Assembly: GCA_002340255.1 (NCBI GenBank) | Contig: DDLS01000173.1 | Span: 1-10,047, forward strand | Length of the DNA stretch: 10,047 nucleotides | Direction: 5' to 3' | DNA from: Cyanobacteria bacterium UBA2566 | Lineage (GTDB): Bacteria > Cyanobacteriota > Cyanobacteriia > Cyanobacteriales > Desertifilaceae | In this document: in pieces, positions 1 through 6,216 of the stretch | Layout: every line of letters starts with the position of its first letter | Position numbering within the stretch: the first letter of the stretch is position 1 | Notes under the pieces: generated by a model | What the model was told of the DNA's origin: nothing | Databases searched by the model: none | The model's input: only the letters and a program-made list of their open reading frames with translations | Program-made: the position numbers and the translations under genes

Positions 1-87
1 GGAGATAGGGGGATGGGGAGATAGGGGAATGAGGGGACAGAGCTCCTTTGTTGCCTATTGCCTATTGCCTTTCCCCCATTCCCCATT
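1..87. repeat. G-rich and heptanucleotide repeats upstream of ftsH
   Basis: GGAGATAGGGG occurs at 1-11 and again at 17-27, a 16-bp period. Bases 51-70 are almost three copies of the heptad TTGCCTA. Bases 74-87 are two copies of CCCCATT. The C-rich stretch 73-84 can pair with the G-rich stretch 24-36 (one bulged A), so the region could fold into a hairpin whose loop carries the TTGCCTA heptads. Short heptad arrays of this kind are common between genes in filamentous cyanobacteria. An open reading frame crosses this stretch in frame with ftsH, but its residues look like translated repeat. Confidence 0.7.
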
Positions 88-152
88 CGCCAGTTACACT
101 AAAATTATCCACTAATCTATTTTTGGGCGATCGCACCACCCGATCTGACGCT

Positions 153-2054
153 ATGAACAGTTCTCAATTCAAAACTATGGCTCAAACCTTCAAACGCAAA
201 GGAATGTCCCTGGGCGCGACTTTGGCCCTGAGCAGTTCCTTACTATTCACCTGGAGCCTCTTAAATCGTCCAGTCCAGGCTCAGTCCCAGCAGCTCAGTT
301 ATACCCAATTGTTGGAAAAAATTGAAGCGGGAGAAGTAGAGTTTGTAGAAATTGACCCCACGAAGAACCGCGCTCAAGTGACCTTAGACGGATCGCAAAC
401 CAAACAAGAGGTCATCATTTTTGAGCGTAATCCTGAATTGATTGAAGAACTCAAGGCCAATAAGGTGAAGTTTGGAGAACAAGCCAGCGCGGATAATCGC
501 ATGGTGGTCAGTAGTGTAGCCAATTTGTTATTAATCCTGTTGGTGGTAATCGGATTAATGATGATCGTTAAGCGCTCTTCCCAGTCGGCGGGCAATGCAT
601 TAAACTTCGGCAAATCTAAGGCCAAATTCCAGATGGAAGCCAAAACTGGAGTGGTGTTTAATGATGTCGCTGGAGTGGAGGAAGCTAAGGAAGAGTTACA
701 AGAAGTCGTCACCTTCTTAAAACAACCGGAGCGGTTTACAGCCATTGGGGCGAAAATTCCTAGAGGAGTGTTATTAGTCGGACCTCCTGGAACCGGGAAA
801 ACCCTGATGGCAAAGGCGATCGCCGGTGAAGCCGGGGTTCCCTTTTTCAGCATTTCCGGTTCCGAGTTCGTGGAGATGTTTGTCGGTGTGGGCGCTTCGC
901 GGGTAAGGGATTTGTTTAAGAAAGCCAAGGAAAATGCCCCCTGTTTAGTCTTTATCGATGAAATTGATGCCGTTGGTCGTCAACGGGGTGCAGGTATTGG
1001 TGGGGGTAATGATGAACGGGAACAAACCCTCAACCAATTGTTGACAGAAATGGATGGGTTTGAAGGCAACAGTGGCATTATCATCATTGCCGCTACGAAC
1101 CGCCCGGATGTGCTGGATCAAGCTCTTTTGCGTCCCGGTAGGTTTGACCGCCAAGTAATGGTTGATTTGCCCACGTATAAAGGTCGGTTAGGGATTTTAG
1201 AGGTTCATGCTCGCGATAAGAAAGTTTCGGCTGATGTCTCTTTAGAGCTTATTGCCCGACGTACCCCTGGATTTTCCGGGGCTGACCTAGCCAATGTTCT
1301 CAATGAAGCTGCTATCCTCACTGCTAGACGGCGCAAGGAAGCCATAACTCCTCTGGAAGTGGAGGATGCGATCGATCGCGTTAGTATTGGTATGAGCCTC
1401 AAACCCCTACTCGATAGCAAGAAAAAGCGTTTAACTGCTTACCATGAAATTGGCCATGCTCTATTAAGAACGTTACTTAAAAATGCTGACCCCCTCAACA
1501 AAGTCACGATCATTCCTCGATCTGGGGGAGTGGAGGGATTTTCTCAAGGAGTATTGAGCGAAGAAAACTTAGATAGTGGTTTGTTCAGTCGTGGGTGGCT
1601 ACTCGATCGCATTACTATTCTTCTTGGCGGACGAGCAGCCGAAGAAGAAGTTTTTGGTAGTGCTGAAGTAACGGCTGGAGCTTTTGGTGATATTGAACAG
1701 GTAGCCAAACTCGCCAGAGAAATGGTCACCCGGTGGGGAATGTCAGATTTGGGGCCTCTCGCCCTAGAAAGTGAAGGAAATGAAGTATTCTTAGGCCGGG
1801 ATTTAATGACTCGTTCCGAATATTCTGAGGAAGTCGCTACCCAAATCGACCATCAAATTCGGGAAATTGCCGTGCGTTGCCATCAACAGGCTCGCAAACT
1901 CCTACGGGAACATCGCCCCCTAATGGATAAATTGGTTGATATTTTATTAGATCAGGAAACCATTGAGGGCGATCTCTTCCGACAAATTGTCACTGACTAC
2001 CAGAAAAATACACCCAGCTCGCCGGTTGATTTGGTGAAAGCTGGCAGCGCTTAA
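153..2054 (+). CDS. ftsH: ATP-dependent zinc metalloprotease FtsH (FtsH2-like)
   Basis: Membrane-anchored AAA+ protease that extracts and degrades damaged membrane proteins; in cyanobacteria the FtsH2 type acts with FtsH3 in photosystem II repair. From the start at 153 the protein has 633 residues. Visible in order: a signal-anchor-like segment (about 19-37) ending near VQAQ, a lumenal domain, a second membrane segment (about 118-140), Walker A GPPGTGKT (210-217), Walker B LVFIDEID (265-272), the RPGRFDRQ arginine-finger region, the zinc motif HEIGH (431-435), and the likely third zinc ligand Asp513. From memory, the AAA+ module and the C-terminal SEYSEEVA region closely resemble Synechocystis Slr0228 (FtsH2). 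The stretch after HEIGH is more divergent, so this may be a second paralogue. The frame is open back to 48, but that part is translated repeat. No start has a strong Shine-Dalgarno; 177 and 204 are alternatives. A HIP1 site lies in the leader at 127-134. Confidence 0.93.
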   Translation: MNSSQFKTMAQTFKRKGMSLGATLALSSSLLFTWSLLNRPVQAQSQQLSYTQLLEKIEAGEVEFVEIDPTKNRAQVTLDGSQTKQEVIIFERNPELIEELKANKVKFGEQASADNRMVVSSVANLLLILLVVIGLMMIVKRSSQSAGNALNFGKSKAKFQMEAKTGVVFNDVAGVEEAKEELQEVVTFLKQPERFTAIGAKIPRGVLLVGPPGTGKTLMAKAIAGEAGVPFFSISGSEFVEMFVGVGASRVRDLFKKAKENAPCLVFIDEIDAVGRQRGAGIGGGNDEREQTLNQLLTEMDGFEGNSGIIIIAATNRPDVLDQALLRPGRFDRQVMVDLPTYKGRLGILEVHARDKKVSADVSLELIARRTPGFSGADLANVLNEAAILTARRRKEAITPLEVEDAIDRVSIGMSLKPLLDSKKKRLTAYHEIGHALLRTLLKNADPLNKVTIIPRSGGVEGFSQGVLSEENLDSGLFSRGWLLDRITILLGGRAAEEEVFGSAEVTAGAFGDIEQVAKLAREMVTRWGMSDLGPLALESEGNEVFLGRDLMTRSEYSEEVATQIDHQIREIAVRCHQQARKLLREHRPLMDKLVDILLDQETIEGDLFRQIVTDYQKNTPSSPVDLVKAGSA

Positions 2055-2073
2055 TCAGATACAAATAGAGACA

Positions 2074-2102
2074 GAGGACGCTTCTGAGTCAGAAGCGTCC
2101 TC
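2074..2102 (+). terminator. Terminator-like hairpin after ftsH
   Basis: A perfect inverted repeat with arms of 14 bases (GAGGACGCTTCTGA and its complement) around one central base begins 20 bases after the ftsH stop. As RNA it would form about a 12-bp GC-rich stem with a 5-base loop. No clear run of T follows, so it is not a textbook intrinsic terminator. It could still stop transcription or stabilise the ftsH 3' end, and the symmetry would also serve the minus-strand gene ending at 2154. Confidence 0.65.
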
Positions 2103-2153
2103 CTTGTGTGGAAATACAAAGGGTTGGTATTGAATGCTCTAGATGGAGTTTAT

Positions 2154-2354
2154 CTAGCTCATGGATGAGCCACTGCGATCGTAAGCTTCATTAAGTCTGC
2201 CAACGGGTTTACCTTGAATGTTATTCCAGTAGTCACCGGTTTGATCGAGTCCAACTTCAGCAGCGGAGCGGTTGAGCATGGACTGTTGGCGATTTTTCAC
2301 GAGGTGATGGTGGCGGTTCATTAAAGCGCGAGCTTGATCGTTAGTCGATAACAT
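2154..2354 (-). CDS. Small hypothetical protein, 66 aa
   Basis: The start at 2354 (MLSTNDQARALM) is chosen because GGAG lies 8 bases before this ATG; the open frame continues upstream to 2429, but that part has no such site. The product is small and hydrophilic, with no membrane segment or signal peptide. It has a HHH cluster (RHHHLVKNRQQSML), then a segment around DYWNNIQGKP, and ends in YDRSGSSMS. The HHHL..NRQQSML pattern followed by a YWN.IQG motif reminds me of short proteins conserved in cyanobacteria, but I cannot name a family or a function. It converges on ftsH, with the hairpin at 2074-2102 between them. The AT-rich leader 2360-2480 probably holds its promoter, but no convincing -35/-10 pair could be fixed. 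Confidence 0.72.
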   Translation of the reverse strand: MLSTNDQARALMNRHHHLVKNRQQSMLNRSAAEVGLDQTGDYWNNIQGKPVGRLNEAYDRSGSSMS

Positions 2355-2485
2355 AATCGCTTCTCCAGTTGTTTTATTAAGTTCTTTTTTCCTTACAGTT
2401 CTAACTATATCAAATGTTTTTGTATTCAAGGCTACAAAATATTGTTTTTTAACAAAAATTAATGATTATACTCAGAGAGACAACC

Positions 2486-2520
2486 CCCCATGGATAGATA
2501 TGGAGGATCTCTATATGGGG
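2486..2520 (-). terminator. Weak hairpin at the kinase remnant's end
   Basis: CCCCAT (2486-2491) pairs with ATGGGG (2515-2520), and inside it ATAGA pairs with TCTAT, leaving a two-base bulge and an 11-base loop. It overlaps the stop codon of the minus-strand kinase remnant. No T-tract follows on the minus strand, so its role as a terminator is uncertain. Confidence 0.3.
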
Positions 2521-3180
2521 ATTTCAACAATCAACTCTGTTCCCTGACCCGGTGTAGAGTGACAATAGAGTTTACCCTGGTGTTGTTCGGTAATAATTTG
2601 ATGGCTGACGTAGAGTCCGAGCCCATTATGGTGTTGTTTGCCTAATTTCGTGGTGAAAAAGGGCTGAAAAACTTGCTTTTGTAGAGCTTCTGACATCCCT
2701 ACTCCATTATCAGCAATGCAAAGCCTCACCCATTGCTCGTCAATACAGGAAGTAGAAATGCGTAATATTTTTTCTTCTACAGACTCTTCTTCTAAAGCAT
2801 CGATCGCATTATTCAAGATATGCATCATTGCCTGGTTCAGTTGTCGAGGATAGCAGGAGACTAAGGGGAGGTTGCTATATTCACGGATAAGGGTAATCTG
2901 GGGGCGATCGCCATTGGGATTGAGGCGGTGTCCCAAAAACAATAAACTACTCTCAATACCTTCGTGAAAATCCACCGTTTTGTAATCCGATTCATCCAAG
3001 CGAGAAAATTTGCGCAGAGATTGTACAATGGTTTGGATGCGATCAATACCCACTTGACTAGACCTGAGCAGTTTCTGAAGATCTGCCCTCAAAAACTCTA
3101 TATCGAGCGTCTCAACCAAGTTGTGTATGGTTTCCGGTGGATTCGGATACTGATGTTGGTAACCTTTAATGACTAAAGAG
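2511..3180 (-). pseudogene. 5'-truncated sensor histidine kinase (ATPase domain)
   Basis: This is the C-terminal catalytic part of a two-component sensor kinase. Numbered from a TTG at 3119, the frame shows the N box (NNAIDAL, 103-109), G1 box DNGVG (137-141), F box FFTT (154-157), G2 GLGL (166-169) and G3 GQG (191-193): a complete HATPase_c domain. The linker before it (IDRIQTIVQSLRKFSRLDE) is typical of cyanobacterial hybrid kinases. Kinase-like sequence (IKGYQHQYPNPPETI) continues upstream of that TTG to about 3180 in the same frame, where there is no ATG, GTG or TTG before a stop at 3219-3221. The H-box with the phospho-accepting histidine and all sensor domains are absent. The gene therefore looks cut off by a rearrangement at the island's left edge. 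A short ATPase-only protein from the TTG cannot be excluded, but no Shine-Dalgarno was seen. Confidence 0.82.
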
Positions 3181-3241
3181 TAATGGAAAAGAAAACAGCA
3201 AAACTGATGTACCCAACTTCAAAATTATCTTTTTATACATG

Positions 3242-3841
3242 TCAACTTGCATCCAATAAATTGGCAAGATACTCTAGCGTCCCATATAACTCTTGTATCT
3301 TATCAATTGTGTAGTTTTTGTCATGTTTAGTAAACACATCAGCATGCAAACGTCCGAATTGCCATAAATTTCCATCAGTAACAATACCATATACTTCCTT
3401 ATTTTCATTCTTATTGATTTTTTGTGAAGCAACTAGCTCGGCTAAACATTGTCCCCATCCTTGCTCAAAGTCATTCTTTTTTGCTTCAACGACTATGAGA
3501 ATCGGAGTTTCAAGAACTGTTTTGCCCAACGACGATCGCTTAGAAAATATATAGTCGGGTGTTCCACACAATACTTGGTCAAAAGATATGTTTTTTTGTA
3601 TCCAAAATGAGTAATTACTTCTATGGTTTTTATAGACGGCCCTGAGCAAGGGAGATATAATGAGTTCACACCGAGCCGCTTCTGATGAAAAAATATCAAT
3701 ATTTTCTTGGTTAAACTCAAATTCTTCCAGCAAATTTTGAGGGACAGGGATGTCACTATTCGATATAAATAAACTTTCAGTATACCGAATATTGTATGCT
3801 TTTTGAACTTCAGAAATGCTTTTGAATTGACTAAATGGCAT
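3242..3841 (-). CDS. PD-(D/E)XK nuclease-like protein
   Basis: A 199-residue soluble protein with the signature of the PD-(D/E)XK phosphodiesterase superfamily: Glu59 in a helix (AARCELIISPLL), Pro95-Asp96 in GTPDYIF, then Glu119-Ala-Lys121 in VVEAKK, and Gln131 in a following helix. This is the active-site layout of many restriction and repair nucleases; the EAKK strand and the downstream GIVTDGNLWQF resemble the type I-style or uncharacterised nuclease-like proteins common in cyanobacteria. The start at 3841 has AAGG 9 bases upstream and a well-placed promoter. No DNA-binding domain is obvious, and the real substrate is unknown. The gene is AT-rich, has no HIP1 octamer, and lies between a truncated kinase and a decayed glycosyltransferase fragment, which suggests acquisition. 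It could be a solitary nuclease or an accessory of the nearby restriction-modification pair; the sequence does not decide. Confidence 0.8.
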   Translation of the reverse strand: MPFSQFKSISEVQKAYNIRYTESLFISNSDIPVPQNLLEEFEFNQENIDIFSSEAARCELIISPLLRAVYKNHRSNYSFWIQKNISFDQVLCGTPDYIFSKRSSLGKTVLETPILIVVEAKKNDFEQGWGQCLAELVASQKINKNENKEVYGIVTDGNLWQFGRLHADVFTKHDKNYTIDKIQELYGTLEYLANLLDAS

Positions 3842-3861
3842 GGGGAATTACCTTGCTTGAT

Positions 3862-3889
3862 GTTATAGAGCGTGGTATATCTATATCAA
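3862..3889 (-). promoter_or_regulatory. Promoter of the nuclease-like gene
   Basis: Read on the minus strand, TTGATA (3889-3884) is followed after 16 bases by TATAAC (3867-3862), each matching five of six consensus bases. Transcription would begin near 3855, giving a very short leader that still contains the AAGG ribosome site before the ATG at 3841. The -35 element sits 10 bp from the edge of the glycosyltransferase-like fragment. Confidence 0.5.
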
Positions 3890-3898
3890 TCCTATCGA

Positions 3899-4103
3899 GC
3901 TTTTTGAGGTTTCCAGTCATAAAGATAGACTACGGCTAAATAAGCCCAGGGATAGGGGCTGTTTGGCTCTAGGGTAGTGAGGACATCTAAGGCGGCGATC
4001 GCCCCAGCAAATCTTGACGAAATAGCCACGATAGCACTAAAGTATAGAACCAGTCTACTCGCTTAGGATCTTGTTGAAAGCGATCTTACCTTAAGCGATC
4101 GCC
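3899..4103 (-). pseudogene. Decayed fragment of a glycosyltransferase TPR region
   Basis: On the minus strand this matches bases 6353-6558 of the intact glycosyltransferase gene (its residues about 730-798). From 3899 to 4005 there are four substitutions and one missing C (a run of four instead of five) against 6353-6460; the next 79 bases have 21 substitutions (73% identity). The translated fragment reads RFQQDPKRVDWFYTLVLS, then after the frameshift AIAALDVLTTLEPNSPYP and onward to QKA, where homology stops and a TAG follows almost at once. All four substitutions in the well-conserved half are synonymous. It has no start, no intact frame and no rest of the gene, so it is a remnant. Confidence 0.85.
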
Positions 4104-4114
4104 TTTAATATAAT
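4086..4114 (+). promoter_or_regulatory. Candidate promoter of the DNA methyltransferase
   Basis: A perfect TATAAT at 4109-4114 is preceded, 17 bases upstream, by a weak -35 (TTACCT, 4086-4091). Transcription would begin near 4121, giving a leader of about 80 bases that includes the dyad at 4141-4169. The -35 lies inside the decayed glycosyltransferase fragment, so the promoter was probably created or trimmed by the rearrangement. Confidence 0.45.
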
Positions 4115-4140
4115 AACAAGAATTATGCCCATCGTTAATG

Positions 4141-4169
4141 AGTAGGGTGAGTTATTAACTGAGCCTACT
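4141..4169 (+). promoter_or_regulatory. 29-bp dyad before the methyltransferase start
   Basis: Centred on base 4155 is a nested dyad: outer arms AGTAGG (4141-4146) and CCTACT (4164-4169), inner palindrome AGTTA-T-TAACT (4150-4160), with one further symmetrical pair between. Twelve of fourteen positions are symmetric. It ends 30 bases before the methyltransferase ATG and lies downstream of the candidate -10. It could be an operator or an RNA hairpin in the leader that limits expression. No controller-protein gene is visible, and the binding partner is unknown. Confidence 0.5.
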
Positions 4170-4199
4170 TACTTCTCCCGAGTATTACGATCAATAGCA

Positions 4200-5372
4200 A
4201 TGATAAATAATCAACCTATTTCTATTTCCTTATTTACCGGAGCCTATGGACTAGATTTTGGATTAGAGCAAGCTGGTTTTATCACAGTGAGTGTCGTTGA
4301 AAAACAGAGTGATGCCATCAAGACTATTGCCCTAAATAGACCTTTTCTTAAAAATAGTGCTATTCCTAGAGAAATACAAAAAGTAACGGCACAAGAATTA
4401 CTTGAAGAAGGCGGAAAAGTTTTAGGTTTAGGTCGTCCTCTACAACCAGGTGATGTGGATTTAGTAACGGGTGGCCCGCCTTGTCAACCCTTTAGTACAG
4501 CCGGGAAAAGAGGTTCTGTTCTAGATCCTCGTGGCAGCTTATTCATGGATTTTATTCGGATTGTTAAAGAAGTCAAACCTCGTTTTTTCTTAATGGAAAA
4601 TGTCAAAGGTTTACTTTCTGCTCCTCTACGCCATAGACCGATTAATCAACGTGGAAAAGATTATCCTCCTTTAGAGAAGGATGAAATCAAAGGTGCAGCT
4701 TTGGAGGTGGTACTATTAGAAATGAAAAACATAGGCTATCAAGTAGTTTACAATGTTTTAGAAGCAGCAGATTATGGTGTGCCACAAACCAGACAGCGTG
4801 TCATATTTATGGGTTCTAGAGATTCTGAATCCGTTACCTTTCCTCTGCCAAAATATTCCAAAGATGGCAAAAAGTTACCTAAATGGCGGACTTTAAGAGA
4901 CGGTTTAAAAGGGTTAGTAGATACACAACCAGAGTTTATACCCTATTCAGAAAATCGCCTCAAGTATTTAAAATTATTGAAAGCTGGACAAAATTGGAAA
5001 TATCTACCAGAAGACTTAAAACAAGAAGCTATGGGAGGCGCTTATCATTCAGGAGGAGGAAAAGTCGGTTTTTATAGAAGATTATCTTGGGATAAGCCCT
5101 CTCCAACCATAACAACAAGTCCAAATCAAAAAGCTACAGATATGTGTCATCCTGTGGAACTTCGTTGTTTAACGGTTCGTGAATCTGCGAAACTGCAAAC
5201 TTTTCCTGATGATTGGATTTTCTATGGTTCCACTCTTTCTAAATATAAACAGATTGGCAATGCTGTACCGGTTTTATTATCCAAAGAAATAGGGGTTTAT
5301 CTTTTTAATTTAATTCAAGGACACCAAGAAAAAGGTCAAAAAATTGCTGAACAACTTTCTCTGTTTTCTTGA
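4200..5372 (+). CDS. DNA (cytosine-5-)-methyltransferase, Type II
   Basis: Transfers a methyl group from S-adenosylmethionine to carbon 5 of cytosine in a specific DNA site. The 390 residues carry the C5-methyltransferase motifs in order: I, SLFTGAYGLDFGLEQAGF (10-27, SAM binding); IV, GGPPCQPFS (91-99) with catalytic Cys95; VI, ENV (133-135); VIII, QTRQRVIF (196-203); IX around RRLSWDKPSPTITT (293-306); and X, GNAVP (353-357). The target-recognition region is about 207-292. Motif I begins only ten residues in, so there is no N-terminal repressor-like extension as in M.SsoII-type enzymes. The start at 4200 is the first ATG and fits the family, though no Shine-Dalgarno is seen. It converges with the endonuclease-like gene, leaving 28 bases between stops. 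No HIP1 site occurs in it. The recognition sequence cannot be read from the protein. Confidence 0.95.
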   Translation: MINNQPISISLFTGAYGLDFGLEQAGFITVSVVEKQSDAIKTIALNRPFLKNSAIPREIQKVTAQELLEEGGKVLGLGRPLQPGDVDLVTGGPPCQPFSTAGKRGSVLDPRGSLFMDFIRIVKEVKPRFFLMENVKGLLSAPLRHRPINQRGKDYPPLEKDEIKGAALEVVLLEMKNIGYQVVYNVLEAADYGVPQTRQRVIFMGSRDSESVTFPLPKYSKDGKKLPKWRTLRDGLKGLVDTQPEFIPYSENRLKYLKLLKAGQNWKYLPEDLKQEAMGGAYHSGGGKVGFYRRLSWDKPSPTITTSPNQKATDMCHPVELRCLTVRESAKLQTFPDDWIFYGSTLSKYKQIGNAVPVLLSKEIGVYLFNLIQGHQEKGQKIAEQLSLFS

Positions 5373-5375
5373 TCT

Positions 5376-5391
5376 TGTCTAGCAATAGACA
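5376..5391. terminator. Short hairpin between convergent R-M genes
   Basis: TGTCTA and TAGACA form a perfect 6-bp stem closed by the loop GCAA, a GNRA-type tetraloop. It fills most of the 28-base gap between the methyltransferase stop and the endonuclease-like stop. A symmetrical element there could serve as a shared bidirectional terminator, but there is no T-tract in either direction and the stem is short. Confidence 0.4.
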
Positions 5392-5400
5392 TATCGCTAC

Positions 5401-6195
5401 CTATTGAGCCGCAAGTTTCGCAAAAGCACGATCGATTGTTTGTAACATATGTTTTACTCGATCCTCTAGGAGATCGTAATTAATGTAAATAATATCCCAA
5501 AACTCTTTGCCCGCAAGACGAGGGATTTGGGGATCGTTAAACGTCCATTCTCCTAAATCAAAAGCTGATATGAAAAGTGGATTTTCATGAATAGATAATT
5601 CTTTTTTTGCTCTACTTCGTTGTGAGCCGGTCAATGTTCCTTTTAAGGTCTTAATTTGTGCAAACAAAATTTTATCTTGTGATAAGATAACCAAATCTAT
5701 TCCCTTGATTTTAATTCCAAATTCAATCTCAGGAATAATTATATAAGGACTAAGGTTAGCTATGTCTTCCCAAAGCCTACCCATTTTTGTACTTAGACTT
5801 CTGGTTACTGAGTTACTGGTCATTAGTAATTTTGCCCCACATAGCTCAAAAAGATTTTTAGGTTTAGGATGGGAGTCCAAGAGGAGGCTTTGGTTTTGAA
5901 AATCTGCTTTTAACCACTCAATAAAGTTATCGGTAAATTGGTCGGTTTTACTAGAAATTGACTGATATTGTTTATCCAATTCTAAAATAGTTCCATTTTG
6001 CAAATCTTGCACAAGTTGATATTCAAAGTAACCCTGTGCTATTGAGGAAATGATTTTTCCATACTTGTATGGTATATGTAAATCTTCATCAGTAATATGG
6101 GTTACATCAATCAATGAAGCATGATGCAAAATTAGTGATTTCCTTTCTTCAACAGAAAGCGATATCAATGTCTCAGCAGATAACTGACTAACCAT
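5401..6195 (-). CDS. Putative Type II restriction endonuclease
   Basis: I do not recognise the exact family; restriction is inferred from context and a PD-(D/E)XK-like site. The 264-residue protein has a helix STKMGRLWEDIA with Glu143, then GIDLVI with Asp167, then FAQIKT with Gln180 and Lys182. D-x12-QxK is a variant of the usual D...(E)xK core; Gln at that place is known in Mrr-like nucleases. The N-terminal half (about 1-130) has no visible motif and may bind DNA. The gene faces the cytosine-5 methyltransferase and nearly touches it, the usual arrangement for one type of restriction-modification pair. The ATG at 6195 lacks a Shine-Dalgarno, but there is a promoter candidate 26 bases upstream. 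It starts 21 bases after the glycosyltransferase stop, so read-through from that gene is possible. It is AT-rich with no HIP1 site. It could instead be an unrelated nuclease or DNA-binding protein. Confidence 0.72.
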   Translation of the reverse strand: MVSQLSAETLISLSVEERKSLILHHASLIDVTHITDEDLHIPYKYGKIISSIAQGYFEYQLVQDLQNGTILELDKQYQSISSKTDQFTDNFIEWLKADFQNQSLLLDSHPKPKNLFELCGAKLLMTSNSVTRSLSTKMGRLWEDIANLSPYIIIPEIEFGIKIKGIDLVILSQDKILFAQIKTLKGTLTGSQRSRAKKELSIHENPLFISAFDLGEWTFNDPQIPRLAGKEFWDIIYINYDLLEDRVKHMLQTIDRAFAKLAAQ

Positions 6196-6216
6196 AATTA
6201 AATAAGTTGAGCCATT

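Noticed and set aside
51..70. CRISPR-like array
   Set aside because: The units are 7 bp and directly adjacent, with no spacers.
48..152. N-terminal extension of FtsH starting at 48
   Set aside because: The 35 extra residues are mostly translated repeat and leader, including a HIP1 site, and do not resemble FtsH; the membrane anchor begins after residue 153-based position 18.
374..1729. Minus-strand reading frames opposite ftsH
   Set aside because: They overlap a strongly supported gene in antisense, have no recognisable domains, and follow from its codon use.
2355..2429. Longer start of the small minus-strand protein
   Set aside because: No ribosome site at 2429, whereas GGAG is well placed before the ATG at 2354.
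3899..4103. Recent simple copy of the glycosyltransferase end
   Set aside because: The 21 differences in 79 bp are too many for a recent copy, and the synonymous-only changes in the other half point to a homologue once under selection.
4104..4199. Controller (C) protein gene or C-box for the restriction-modification system
   Set aside because: No small helix-turn-helix frame was found between 3842 and 4199, and the dyad does not have the usual paired C-box form.
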